Assembly (NCBI GenBank): GCA_965223305.1
Contig: CBDCWT010000074.1
Coordinates: 285,494 to 349,493 of the forward strand
Length of the DNA stretch: 64,000 nt
Reading direction: 5' to 3'
DNA from: CBDCWT01 sp965223305
GTDB lineage: Bacteria; Planctomycetota; Planctomycetia; Pirellulales; Pirellulaceae
Below the pieces are notes generated by a model that was given only the letters and a program-made list of their open reading frames with translations, had not been told where the DNA came from and did not search any database. The translations under genes and the position numbers were made by a program. Of this stretch, positions 8,520 through 18,908 are shown in pieces (the first letter of the stretch is position 1; every line of letters begins with the position of its first letter).

Positions 8520-9997
8520 ATGAAACACCGCGTGCTACGACTGGCAATCCTGTTGACCGGCATGCTTGCTGCCTACGCACCGCATGCTGCATCGGCAGCT
8601 CTGCCGAATGTGCTGTTGATCATCTCGGATGAGCACAATTTTCGCACGCTCGGCTGCTACCGCGAGTTGATGCCGCGCGAGCAAGCGGAGATGTGGGGCT
8701 TGGGGGCGGTTGTGCCAACTCCGCACCTGGACCGGCTTGCTGCAGAAGGAGTGCTCTGTACACGGGCCTATGCGACGTCTCCGGTGTGTTCGCCGTGTCG
8801 CGCTGCGATGATCACAGGGCGCTATCCCCATGCGACCGGTGTTCCAGCCAACAACTTGGCGCTGGACCGTTCGCTGCCAACACTGGCCGATCGACTCAAC
8901 GCTGCCGGTTACCGAACCGCGTTCATCGGCAAGTGGCATCTAGGTGGTGAGGGTAAGCCCGAGTGGCAGCCGTTGGTCGATGGTGGATTTCAGTTCAAAA
9001 AGTACATGTTCAATCGTGGACACTGGAAAAAGTTTGTGCTGCAAAACGGGGTTCCTGCGGTCGGTGCACGCAGGCGGAGGAAGCCGTCCTATGATCTGAA
9101 CGGCGCAGACGAAGAGACGTTCTCGACGGACTGGCTCACGAATCGCGCGATCGAGTTCATTACCGATGAGGCGTCGCCGAAACCGTTCTTCACGGTAATC
9201 AGCTACCCGGATCCGCACGGACCGAATACCGTTCGAGCTCCGTACGATCACCGTTTTGACGACTTGCCGTTTGCTCCTCCGAGAACCTATCGAACGGGAC
9301 TTGCTCCACCGAAGTGGCTGAATGCGAAGAAACATCCAATCTTTCGCGGCGACGACATGTCCAGATACTTCGGTATGGTCCAGTGTTTGGATGACAACGT
9401 CGGACGGTTATTGGATCGGCTGGAAGAAACAGGACAGCTCGACAACACGCTGATCGTCATGACCAGCGACCACGGTGACCTCTGTTATGAACACGATCGG
9501 CAGAACAAAGGGAACCCGTATGAGGGATCGGCTCGCGTACCGATGATCCTGCGTCAGCCGGGGCGCATCGCTGCGAATGAGTACTATACGCAGCCGATCG
9601 GACGGTCGACTTGACGCCTACGATCATGGGCCTATTGAACTTACCCGGCGACGCGCAGGATCAGGGGCGCGACCTGTCAGCCCAACTGGCTGACGCATCG
9701 CAGCCATTGGCCGCGGATCAGCCGGCCCCGGTCACGTTCTTACGGAATGCGGGCAAAAGAGCCAGCTGGGTGGCAGCGGTTGATGCCCGCTACAAGCTGA
9801 TTATTTCGGTGAACGACATCCCCTGGTTGTTCGACGCCAAGGAAGATCCTGACGAGTTGCACAACTTCTACGGTCGACCGGAGACAGCTGCCACGTCCCG
9901 GCGACTAGCTGCCGCCCTCCGCAGATACGCGAGACAGACCAACGACCCTCATCTGCGGCAGGCGAAAATCGCCGCATCGCTGGCCAGCGCGCTTTGA
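8520..9997 (+). pseudogene. Type I sulfatase, secreted, interrupted by one frameshift
   Basis: ATG 8520 follows GAGAGG at 8508-8513 and begins a signal peptide (MKHRVLRLAILLTGMLAAYA). Sulfatase features are LPNVLLIISDEHN (metal-binding Asp), the formylglycine-type motif CSPCR at residues 90-94 followed by AAMITGRYPH, AFIGKWHLGGEG, and TLIVMTSDHGDLCYEHD. The frame stops at 9612-9614, just after YYTQPIG, while the next frame continues at once with VDLTPTIMGLLNLPGDAQDQ up to 9997. One missing base near 9602, in the Gly codon before ACG GTC GAC, explains it. Either the gene is freshly broken or the assembly has an error. CSPCR carries Cys where Ser is more common in the CxPSR motif. Confidence 0.85.
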
Positions 9998-10004
9998 ACT
10001 TGCG

Positions 10005-10140
10005 CTTTCGGCTCAATCGGACCCGAATCGCAAGTTTTGAAGTTGCACATTTCGCCTCAATCGGAAGTGCGAAGCGTCAGCGAGGGAACAATTTGCAACG
10101 GTACATCAATTCCCCCTCGCTGACGCTTCGGGTTACGAAA
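10005..10140. repeat. Hairpin repeat, locus B
   Basis: Same family as the cluster at 6611-6870. Perfect 17-bp arms lie at 10070-10086 (CGAAGCGTCAGCGAGGG) and 10114-10130, preceded by GAAGTTGCACATTTCGCCTC and followed by GGTTACGAAAA. It lies between convergent genes (sulfatase and esterase fusion), a usual place for bidirectional terminators. Confidence 0.8.
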
Positions 10141-10185
10141 AGACCAGCGAACTGCCTTGCTTCAGTTTTCGCTGCAAGCCACAAC

Positions 10186-11794
10186 TCAGCGCGCCACATC
10201 CAAGACAGCCCGCGCCCTGGAAAACACGACCCGTCCGAAGTCCTGCGGCGCGTGGAACGCGGGCCGTGCCGTCTTGCTGGGTGACCACTGGCTGTGCTGC
10301 GGGTTCGTCTGGCCCCCAAGCCGGTTTAGGTTGAGGTGCCAGATGTCACCTGGCTGTGGCGGCGTGTGCGCGGCGACGTTCACGAAGTTCGTAAACGGGA
10401 TCGCCGCTTCCAGCACCCACGCGCGGTCCGTGTCGCTATCGTCGTTCAAGGTCCCATCGACGGTCACTGCGATCTGCACGCCGCTCGCGTTCCACGGTTC
10501 CTTCATCGGCACGCCAGGTCCGTCTGGGTGATGTTGGTCCAAGAACGCTCCGGCAGCATTCATCTCGATGTTGAAGTAGTTGCTCGGTTTGGAGGGATTG
10601 GGCGCCGTAAAGACCTCCACACAGTCATCTTGATAGACCGGACTATCTCGCTCGGTGTGTTTGGCCCAGATGTGTGCGTCCTGGCAGCGATAAGCGAGGT
10701 ATAGGAATTCGTTGTCCCACAACAGTTTCGCCTGTGTTTGTTCCTTGGCTCCCTCCTGCCACCAGGCAAAACGAAAATCACCCACGCTGCGGGGCGCTCT
10801 TCCAATCAGCTTCGTCCAACCGTCCGTCGATCTGGATGGCATCCGATGCATGCTGCACAGTGTAGCGAGGACGCCAAGCCTCCTTGCGAACGAATCCCTC
10901 GTTTCGCAGCCAGTCGACGCAGCGCTCCGACCAGGTCGAACAGGGGAGCTCGCTGCTGCGAACACCGTACCCATGGCCTCCCTCCGAATAGATGTGAACT
11001 TCAGAGCGAACGCCTGCCCGCTTTAGCGCCAGATACATGGCCAGGCTGTGTTGTGGGCCGGACTCAGGATCGTCACTGGTGTGCACAAAGAACATCGGCG
11101 GCGTCTGTGGAGGGATCCGAATGTAAGGCGCCAGCTGGTCCGTGTCTCTGTCCTCGGGCACCAAATACCCGGGGTACACGGCAACGGCGAAATCAGGCCG
11201 GCAGCTGATCGTGTCGATCTGGTCGATGGGATCGTAGCTGCGGCGATCGAAATAAGTCGCAGTTGTGACCGCCAGATGTCCGCCAGCCGAGAAGCCGATG
11301 ATGCCGATTCGCTGAGCGTCGATATCCCAATCGTCCGCGTGGCTGCGCACGAGGCTCACTGCCCGCTGGGCGTCGAGCAGAGGCAGCGGCGCTGGGAGAG
11401 GTTCTGGCTGACCCGGGCGACGCGGCACGCGGTACTTGAGCACGATCCCCGTTGCCCCGATTGAATTCAACCAAGTCGCGACCTCTTCTCCTTCGAGATC
11501 CCAGGCGAGATTCCAATAGCCGCCTCCCGGGCAGATGACGATTGCCAAACCGTTGTTGGTTGATGCTGGTGGGCGAAATACCGAAATCGTCGGCTGCGTC
11601 ACGCTTGTGATCCACTTGGCCGTGCGCGTCGGTGAGTTGTCGGGGGCGCGGAGCCGCTCGGGACCAAACGTCCCGAAGTCGCCAACCACCTCCTCCGGCC
11701 AGACGTCTAATACAATCGGTCCATCCGCCGCGATGGTTATCTTGAGCCCGCTGGCCGCGATCAACAGGAGACTGAAGAGAGTCGTACGTGTCAT
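10186..11794 (-). pseudogene. Secreted BD-FAE/acetyl-xylan-esterase-like hydrolase fused to CBM9-like domain, frameshifted
   Basis: ATG 11794 begins a signal peptide (MTRTTLFSLLLIAASGLKIT). The hydrolase part shows VICPGGGYWNLAWDLEGEEV (oxyanion hole), nucleophile elbow IGFSAGGHLAV and YSEGGHGYG with the catalytic histidine. It then runs into YTVQHASDAIQIDGRLDEAD, the start of a carbohydrate-binding family 9-like domain, and stops at 10778 (TGA). The next frame picks up without a gap as RSVGDFRFAWWQEGAKEQTQ and ends at 10186, with DDCVEVFTAPN typical of that domain. A one-base indel near 10785 therefore splits an enzyme-plus-carbohydrate-binding protein. Role, if intact: deacetylation of plant or algal polysaccharide outside the cytoplasm. 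Confidence 0.82.
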
Positions 11795-12016
11795 GATCAA
11801 CGCCTCGCTGGAGGAACTTGTGATCGCTGCGTTATAGGGGCGTCGATGGCGGGTGGCAAGTATTCCCCGTTTTCTGTTTTGCCCAGGGCGTCTCAGTTCG
11901 GCTACAATGACACAGTCCGTAGAAAGTGCGCGGGTGTTTGTGGTACCGCTGCTGCGGGGCCCGCCCGCGCTAATCCGGACACCCACCGCAACCTCCCACG
12001 AATTGGGACCATACCC

Positions 12017-13291
12017 ATGCAATCGATCCGGCGCCGTACATTCTTGCGCGGGTTGGGGCTGACGCTAGCGCTCCCGCTGTTTGAGCGGGAGCTCGCCAGT
12101 GTGCGGGCCTCCACTCCCGCCAACCCAACTCCCAAGCGACTCGTTTGTGTAGCGAACCCTCTGGGCTTCGTTCCGGACGCGTTTTTTCCGTTACAGGCTG
12201 GCCCCGAGTACCAGCCGACGGAACTGCTGGAGCCGTTGCCCAAATCCAAGTTCACGGTCTTCAGCAACCTGGATCACGGCGTCAGTGGCGGACACCAAGC
12301 GGTTCATTCATTTCTCAGCGGCATCCGCGACAACGAGTCCGCGCAGTTCCCGGCTCGCAACATCTCGATCGATCAACGGGCCGCCGAGCACGTTGGTTCG
12401 CGCACCCGTTACCCATCGATAGTGGCCAGTGTGGGTCGGGCGATCGGCGAGATCTCCAGCCAAACGTCATGGACCAGGAATGGTGTCAATGTTCCGCCGG
12501 TGACGGATGAGCGGTTGTTGTTCGAGTCGCTGTTTGTGGCCCGCAATCCTCAGGAGCGGTCCAAGCAGCGCGAAACGCTGCGCCGTCATGCCAGTGTGTT
12601 GGATGCAGTTCGCGAGCAGGCGCGCCTGTTGAAACGCGACCTGGGTCAGAACGACCGCCGGAAGCTAGAAGAGTATTTCGGAAGCGTCCGGGCCGTCGAG
12701 CGTCAGATGAAAATGGCAATCGACTGGGTGGACCGGCCGAAACCGAAGGTCGAGTTAGAAATTCCGGCCGCACGCCAGGCCTTTACCCGGCGCACGCCGT
12801 TGTTTTACGACCTGGTTGCGCTGGCCTTGCAGACGGATTCCACCCGCGTGGCCACGTTGAGCATTCCAGGTACTCTTCCAGTCGCCGACTTGGGGCTGTC
12901 GGGCAGCTACCACGCGTTTTCTCATCACGGCAAAGACAGCTCCTTAAGAGAGGGGCTTCTTACGATCGAGCGTTTTCAGATGCGGCAGTTGGCGCGTTTT
13001 ATTAATCGCCTGGACGAGATCGAACAGCCAGACGGCCGATCGTTACTCGAACATACGATGGTGTTAAGCGGCAGCGGCATGGGAAACGGCAGCTCGCACA
13101 GCAACAAGAATCTCCCAGTCTTGCTGGCAGGGGGAGGGTTTCGGCATGGCCGGCACTTGGTGCTGCCCGAGGCAGACCATCAGCGCGTGCCGCTCTGCAA
13201 CTTGTTCACGACGATATTGCAGACCTTCGGCTTAGAAGTCGAGCGATTCAATACTGCAACAGGCACCATTAACCAGTTGGAGTTGGCGTGA
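12017..13291 (+). CDS. DUF1552 family protein, Tat-exported
   Basis: A 424-residue protein. ATG 12017 directly precedes a twin-arginine leader (MQSIRRRTFLRGLGLTLALP). The family stretches are RLVCVANPLGFVPDAFFP, SNLDHGVSGGHQAVHSFLSG and SISIDQ-like NISIDQRAAEHVG. Near the end are YHAFSHHGKD and LSGSGMGNGSSHSNKNLPVL. DUF1552 proteins are abundant in Planctomycetota and nearly always neighbour a DUF1592 cytochrome-like protein; their reaction is unknown. Its stop overlaps the next start by four bases (GTGA), so the two are translationally coupled. Confidence 0.9.
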   Translation: MQSIRRRTFLRGLGLTLALPLFERELASVRASTPANPTPKRLVCVANPLGFVPDAFFPLQAGPEYQPTELLEPLPKSKFTVFSNLDHGVSGGHQAVHSFLSGIRDNESAQFPARNISIDQRAAEHVGSRTRYPSIVASVGRAIGEISSQTSWTRNGVNVPPVTDERLLFESLFVARNPQERSKQRETLRRHASVLDAVREQARLLKRDLGQNDRRKLEEYFGSVRAVERQMKMAIDWVDRPKPKVELEIPAARQAFTRRTPLFYDLVALALQTDSTRVATLSIPGTLPVADLGLSGSYHAFSHHGKDSSLREGLLTIERFQMRQLARFINRLDEIEQPDGRSLLEHTMVLSGSGMGNGSSHSNKNLPVLLAGGGFRHGRHLVLPEADHQRVPLCNLFTTILQTFGLEVERFNTATGTINQLELA

Positions 13292-15855
13292 TTTGTCGGA
13301 GTGTCATAACTTCGCTGTGCGTGTGGGGATTGGCGACGCAAACTCTCGGCCAAGATCCCGCGCGGTTCTTGGCGACGTACTGCGTGCGCTGTCACGGCCC
13401 AGCGAAACAAGAGGCGGATCGTCGTTTCGATCAGCTGGCTGAGCTGTCGGTCGAAGACCGAATGGTACTCTGGCAAGACGCCTTGGACCGGATCAATCTC
13501 GGTGACATGCCACCCGCAGAATCACGGCAGCCCGCAGCTGCGGAGCGGGTCGTCGTAGCCGAGCAGATCGGTGCACTGGTTGCCGCAGCTCGAAAATCGT
13601 TGTCGCCTGCGGGCAAGGCTACCTTGCTGCGGCGATTAAACCGGTTCGAATACGATCGGTCGGTGCGGCAACTTCTTTCATTGGAAGGCATGTTGGCAGA
13701 TCCAACTGACAGCTTTCCCCCGGATGATGCGGAGGACCACTTTCGAAACATTGGCTCGAAATTGGTCATGAGCGACTTTCATCTGCGGAGCTACTTGAAT
13801 GCGGCGCAGCTCTATTGCGAGGCGGCCACCCATCCGCAGCAACAGCCGCGGCCGCAGACATGGCGTTTCACGGCACCGTTTTGTCCCACGGGTAACCGCC
13901 ATGACGGCCTGAACGAACCGGGACGATTTCAGCACATTCGCAAGAACTACCACGATGCGGGGGGCTTCTTGTGGATTCGGAAACTGACCGAGGGAGTTCC
14001 TCACAGCGGCGATTACCGGATTCGCGTGCGGGCCGAAGCGATCGGCCGAGACTATCCCTATCCCGAGCAGTTGGTAAAGGTGATGAAGGCGGACTCGCTC
14101 CGCATGGAGATCGTCGCGGGCACTCACCGCGGGGGTGACCTAAGCACCAACAATCCGACCGACGTGCTGCTCGCCGAGTTCGAGTTGCCCGACAACTCAC
14201 CGCAGTGGTTCGAAGTCACGGCCTGGTTGGACCAGGGTTACCAGCCGAGGATTGCCTTTCCCAACGGACCGATTTCGACAAAGGCGCTACGATCGCGGCT
14301 GGTCCGAGACTACCCAGAGCGATTTTCGGGATACATCGCCGGGCACGTACCCAAGTTCAACACGATGCACCCGGAGTTTGATCCGGCCGAGCGGGACCGG
14401 CTGGCAGCGGAGTTTTTGGAGGAGCAACGGAGTCTCAAGGTGGCGGGAAAGCCGTACGCGCAGTTCGGGCTGAGCCATCCGATCAACACGCGACAGGCCT
14501 GGTCGCAGTTCTTCAGCGAGTACGAAGGGCCTCGGATCCGGGTGTATCAGATCCACATCGAAGGACCGTTCTACGATACTTGGCCTCCCGAGTCGCATCG
14601 CCGGCTGTTTGGGGATTCGGAGGTTACCGAGGATGACGTGCGGCCGCTGATCGAGCGTTTTGTGGAGCGAGCGTATCGCCGGCCTGTCGCTGACGAGCAA
14701 GTCGACTCGCTGGTTGACTTGCAGCGGAGCGAACGAGAACGCGGCGCGTCGCTGCAGGACTCGCTGCTATCTGTCTACCAGGCTGTACTTAGCTCACCGG
14801 GATTTCTCTATTTCCACCAGCGGCCGGGCCAACTGGATCAATACGATCTGGCGACGCGGCTCAGTTATTTCTTGTGGTCGGCTCCGCCTGATGCTGAGCT
14901 CCTGGAAACCGCCAGAGCTGGTGAACTAGCAGACGACGCTGTACTGGGTGCGCAAGTAGATCGAATGGTCAGCGATCCGCGAGCCCAAGTATTTGTGGAG
15001 CAGTTTACGAACGCCTGGCTGCGGCTCGACAAGCTAGGGACGATGTTGCCGAGCCAGCGAGCTCATCCGGAGTACTTTAACGAGAACCTCGAGCAGGCGA
15101 TGCGACGTGAAACGCATCTGTTTGTCGACGACTTGTTACAGAACGACGGTCCGCTGTCCGATTTTCTGGTTGGTGATCGGACGTTCTTGAACGGACCGCT
15201 GGCTCGCCTGTACGGCGTTGAGGGCGTTCATGGGCATGAGTTCCGCCGCGTGCGTCTTGGAACGGAACTTCGTGGCGGTTTGTTAGGTATGGCCAGCGTG
15301 CTCACGGCCACCGCGAACGGAATCGAGACATCGCCTGTGGTTCGCGGGGTGTGGGTATTGGAGTGCATCTTGGGCACGCCTCCCCCGGCACCACCGCCAG
15401 ACGTAGAACCGATCGAGCCTGATATTCGCGGCGCGAAGTCGATTCGTGAGCAACTCGCGATGCACCGCAACGTGTCGACATGCAACGCGTGTCATCGGAA
15501 GATCGATCCTTTGGGATTTGCTTTGGAATCGTTCGATGAGATCGGGCGCCACCGGACTCACTACGTGCCGGCGCACCGACGCGGTCGAGGTGCGCGTTTG
15601 CCGGTCGACAGCTCGGGCGAGTTGCCGACCGGCGAGCGGTTCGCGAATGTGGCTGAGCTACGCCCGCTTCTGCTGGGCCTCGGAGACCAGTTCGTAAAGA
15701 ACCTGACCGCCAAGCTGCTGACATACGGGACTGGCAGGCTGCCGACGGTACACGATCGCTTGGAAGTGGACGAGATCGCCGGGGCCGTTTCGTTGCAGGT
15801 CGGTTTCAGAGATCTCATTCGGCGGGTCGTACAAAGCGACGCCTTCCAGCGCTAG
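13288..15855 (+). CDS. DUF1592/DUF1588/DUF1585-type planctomycete cytochrome c protein
   Basis: An 855-residue protein starting at GTG 13288 inside the stop of the DUF1552 gene. A signal peptide ends near TLGQDPARF. A first haem-binding motif CVRCH is at residues 32-36, followed by INLGDMPP. Next come LLRRLNRFEYDRSVRQLL (DUF1587-like), RFVERAYRRPVADEQVDSLV, LATRLSYFLWSAPPD (DUF1592), FLNGPLARLYGV with a following TSPVVRGVWVLECILGTPPP (DUF1588), and a second motif CNACHRKIDPLGFALESFDE (DUF1585). Probably a periplasmic redox partner of the DUF1552 protein. In many genomes the large gene comes first; here the order is reversed. Confidence 0.9.
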   Translation: MICRSVITSLCVWGLATQTLGQDPARFLATYCVRCHGPAKQEADRRFDQLAELSVEDRMVLWQDALDRINLGDMPPAESRQPAAAERVVVAEQIGALVAAARKSLSPAGKATLLRRLNRFEYDRSVRQLLSLEGMLADPTDSFPPDDAEDHFRNIGSKLVMSDFHLRSYLNAAQLYCEAATHPQQQPRPQTWRFTAPFCPTGNRHDGLNEPGRFQHIRKNYHDAGGFLWIRKLTEGVPHSGDYRIRVRAEAIGRDYPYPEQLVKVMKADSLRMEIVAGTHRGGDLSTNNPTDVLLAEFELPDNSPQWFEVTAWLDQGYQPRIAFPNGPISTKALRSRLVRDYPERFSGYIAGHVPKFNTMHPEFDPAERDRLAAEFLEEQRSLKVAGKPYAQFGLSHPINTRQAWSQFFSEYEGPRIRVYQIHIEGPFYDTWPPESHRRLFGDSEVTEDDVRPLIERFVERAYRRPVADEQVDSLVDLQRSERERGASLQDSLLSVYQAVLSSPGFLYFHQRPGQLDQYDLATRLSYFLWSAPPDAELLETARAGELADDAVLGAQVDRMVSDPRAQVFVEQFTNAWLRLDKLGTMLPSQRAHPEYFNENLEQAMRRETHLFVDDLLQNDGPLSDFLVGDRTFLNGPLARLYGVEGVHGHEFRRVRLGTELRGGLLGMASVLTATANGIETSPVVRGVWVLECILGTPPPAPPPDVEPIEPDIRGAKSIREQLAMHRNVSTCNACHRKIDPLGFALESFDEIGRHRTHYVPAHRRGRGARLPVDSSGELPTGERFANVAELRPLLLGLGDQFVKNLTAKLLTYGTGRLPTVHDRLEVDEIAGAVSLQVGFRDLIRRVVQSDAFQR

Positions 15856-17177
15856 TTTTGTTGACAAGTAGGACGGGCACTCATGCCCGTCTCCAAGCCA
15901 TTCCGCTCCGCGGCAGCCCCATCTATAGCTAGTCGCAAACCCTCATGCAGTGGACTCTCCGTCTGGACAAGTTCAACGTCTCCACAGTTCTTCGGTCCGC
16001 GGGTTCGCGGTTCAGCCAAAACGAGAACTCAGCGACAGAGAAGTTCGTTAGGATCGAGTACGCGGGAAGTAGAGGCGAATCGCTGTAAGTCTGTCATCGC
16101 GTTTGCTGGAGGTCGGCGAGTCGTTGACGATACCGGGCTTCCAGTCGGTCAAGCCTCTCCGTTAGCGGACTCGTGGTGAGCTGCGTGATCGCCTTCGAGT
16201 AAAGGCGTTTCGCTTCCTCGCCGTTATTGGCAATAGAGGCGAGCTCTGCGAGACCCGCAGACACTTCCGCTGATTCGTTATGCAGTGCCCGACATATCAC
16301 GAACGCGTTTGTAGCCCGCAGTCTGTCATTAACTGACAGAAAATACTTACCGGCCCGGATTAGGAGATCGCGCCGCGATAGTCCACTATCCTTCAGGCGA
16401 GCCGCCCGAAGGGCGTCTTCGGGCGGCGCGGCAAACGTCTGCATAGCGCGCAGGAGCCATGCCATTTGTTGCTCGGGCATCTGGGCCGAATACAGAACGG
16501 TGTGTAGGTCTTTGGTGCTAAGGATGAAGTACCGTTCAAACTTGGGATGCGGTGTGGCAGTGATCTCGGCTCTGTTGTGAGGTGGACTCAGAAATGTACC
16601 TTCTCCCCAGGGCTCCCAGTAGACAACCTGTTCGTGAGTGAATTCAAAAGGTACCAACATGATCGCATGTGCCGAGCGTCCGTCGAAGACGAATGTCTGC
16701 AGGCCTCTGGCATGGGCTGCACCAAGTCTCTGGAAGGCGGTAAAGGAGACAGTGTCGTTACTGGTTGGTTCCCAAGTGTTAATCGCAAGATAAAGTCCGA
16801 CGTGCCGTATCAACTCGTCGTTCGTTAGAACCACGATCCCAGGAAGTGCTCTGTCTGTTTTCGATGCAAGAGAGTCGTTCAACAATGCAGACCATCGTAC
16901 ACCCGGTACAAGTTGTGCCATGAGCAACGATTGCTTTAGGGTGACACCTCTTTGCAGAAGTTCCGTCGCCCGCTCCATAATCTGTTCGTCAGTTAAAGGT
17001 GCCTTGTCAGCTGGCAGGTCGGGTAGGGCGCGGATGCTGAGCGCCGCATCCCGCAGGAATTGCAAGACATGTGCCTCGGTTGTGTCGGCACCGATGCTGG
17101 ATTCTACTGCAACGAAGGACTCTCCAACGATGGTTGCGATAAACTGAACGCCGGTACTGTCTGGTCGAGAAGAGGCT

Positions 17178-17186
17178 CCTCGAAAG
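17178..17186. repeat. Target-site duplication, left copy
   Basis: CCTCGAAAG, identical to 18900-18908. The two copies lie immediately outside the insertion sequence, which shows a single, fairly recent transposition event with a 9-bp staggered cut. Confidence 0.9.
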
Positions 17187-18899
17187 GGGTGTAACCGCGG
17201 TTCCGCTTGGCCGATCTGATTGGTTGCGAAATCTGGGTAAACAAAAAGCGGCCAACCTGCCATGATTCGGGTGTTTTATCCGTTTCATCAAGGCAAGGAG
17301 GCCGCTTCCCATGAAGGTCGCTGATTTAAATGCTTCGGGCAACCCCAACTCGGAGAATGTGACAGCAATCGAAGACGCGCTCGAGATGATCGACTCGGTT
17401 ACTGAGCAGCTGAAGCAGGCCGTTCAGGACGCAGCTCAGAGCGGCAGTTCGTTCGATTCGGTGGAACGAAGCATTCGTGATACGGTGTTTCAATTGGGTC
17501 ATCAGACAATCGAATTGTTCATACGCCTGCAAGGAGAAGGCGATTTGGGTCCTGAGATCGCTAGCAACGACGGTAAGCCCCTCTACCGGAGTGAGGAGGC
17601 TCATCAGACAACGGTTCGATCCATCTTCGGAACTCATCGGTTCGAGCAGTTTACCTACGCACCAGGTGCCAAGAAGGCGATCCAGCTGCGGCCGATTAGC
17701 GCTCGCATGTCGCTGCCACCGCGGCAGTGGTCCTATTTGCTGCAAGAGTTCTCGCAAATGTTGGCGGTTGACTCGTCGTACGAACAAGCGATGACCAATT
17801 TGGGGGCGATCCTCGGTGGTACGTTTTCGGTCGATACGGCCGAAAAAATCAATGCCGAACTTGGGCGGGTCGCAGGTGAGTTTTTCGACGACTTGCCGCA
17901 ACCAGAACCTGGCAGCGAGGCAAAGTTGCTTGTAGCCACTGCGGACTGTAAGGGCGTACCCCTGGTGAAAAACGATTCGTCCAAGGTCGCTGCATTCGAG
18001 ACGGCAAAGAAGAATCCTGGTAACCGACGGATGGCCACAGTGGCCAGTGTCTACACGGTTGATCCTCACGTCCGCTCAGCTGAAGAGGTCGTCGCAGCGT
18101 TATTTCGCGACGAACCCGATGAAGAGACAACGCAAGTCAAACGCCCTCGACCTCAGAACAAGAACACAACCGCTCACTTTCCCACGCTGGAAAGTGATGG
18201 CGTGGGCGGTGAACTTCCCATCAGCGGAATTCACGTAGCCATAGCCTGGATCATCGGTCAGGTGACTGCACGCCGACGCAGTGGACAAGTCTTGATCACG
18301 CTCATGGATGGCCAGGACAGCCTTTGGGAGACGATGAAGCTGCATCTGTCGTTCGGTGCGCGGACAGTTCCGATCTTGGATATCCTTCATGCCTTATCCT
18401 ATGTCTGGGAAGCAGCCGGTCTGTTCAAAAAGGACGATGCTGGCCGCAAAGCGTTCACTCGCACACGTTTGTTGCGAATCTTGCGAGGTGAAGTACGGTC
18501 TGTCATTACGGGCCTGCGCCGCCTCGGAACCACGGCGGGGCTGACTGGGAGGGCCGCAAAAGACCTGGCTCGAATCTGCGGCTATCTGGAAAAAAACGCC
18601 GACCGAATGCGCTATGACGAGTACCTGCGTCGAGGTTATCCGATTGCGACCGGTGTCATTGAAGGCGCGTGCCGTCACTTGGTGAAAGATCGCATGGAAC
18701 GCAGCGGGATGCGCTGGACGCTTGAAGGTGCTCGTAGCATGCTCAACCTGCGAGCTGCATTTCAAAGCGACCACTGGCGAACGTTTCTGGATCACCGGAT
18801 GGCCGTCGAAGGGGCATCGACACACGCCAACCAAGACCTGCTTGACAACTATCCAGCGATGACGCTCGCATGTTGACCGTCGGATCGACGGTTACACCC
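17187..18899 (+). mobile_element. Complete ISKra4-family insertion sequence (1713 bp)
   Basis: Ends are defined by imperfect terminal inverted repeats whose outer 11 bases are identical (GGGTGTAACCG at the left; its complement at the right, 18889-18899), and by 9-bp direct duplications outside them. It carries one transposase gene on the plus strand, opposite to the interrupted host gene. A 9-bp duplication is the size known for one ISKra4 subgroup. The transposase frame is uninterrupted, so the element may still be active. Confidence 0.9.
17311..18876 (+). CDS. ISKra4-family transposase
   Basis: A 521-residue DDE-type transposase. The start at 17311 is preceded by AAGGAGG. Family features are LFRSEEA-like YRSEEAHQTTVRSIFGTHRF near the N-terminus, ATADCKGVPLVK (first acidic residue region), VLITLMDGQDSLWETMK, VPILDILHALSYVWEAAGLF and the C-terminal GVIEGACRHLVKDRMERSGM containing the catalytic glutamate. 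It fills the element and ends 23 bases before the right terminal repeat. Confidence 0.93.
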   Translation: MKVADLNASGNPNSENVTAIEDALEMIDSVTEQLKQAVQDAAQSGSSFDSVERSIRDTVFQLGHQTIELFIRLQGEGDLGPEIASNDGKPLYRSEEAHQTTVRSIFGTHRFEQFTYAPGAKKAIQLRPISARMSLPPRQWSYLLQEFSQMLAVDSSYEQAMTNLGAILGGTFSVDTAEKINAELGRVAGEFFDDLPQPEPGSEAKLLVATADCKGVPLVKNDSSKVAAFETAKKNPGNRRMATVASVYTVDPHVRSAEEVVAALFRDEPDEETTQVKRPRPQNKNTTAHFPTLESDGVGGELPISGIHVAIAWIIGQVTARRRSGQVLITLMDGQDSLWETMKLHLSFGARTVPILDILHALSYVWEAAGLFKKDDAGRKAFTRTRLLRILRGEVRSVITGLRRLGTTAGLTGRAAKDLARICGYLEKNADRMRYDEYLRRGYPIATGVIEGACRHLVKDRMERSGMRWTLEGARSMLNLRAAFQSDHWRTFLDHRMAVEGASTHANQDLLDNYPAMTLAC

Positions 18900-18908
18900 C
18901 CTCGAAAG
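18900..18908. repeat. Target-site duplication, right copy
   Basis: CCTCGAAAG, the partner of 17178-17186. On the host gene's strand it reads CTTTCGAGG and lies within the codons for Leu-Phe-Arg-Gly. Confidence 0.9.
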
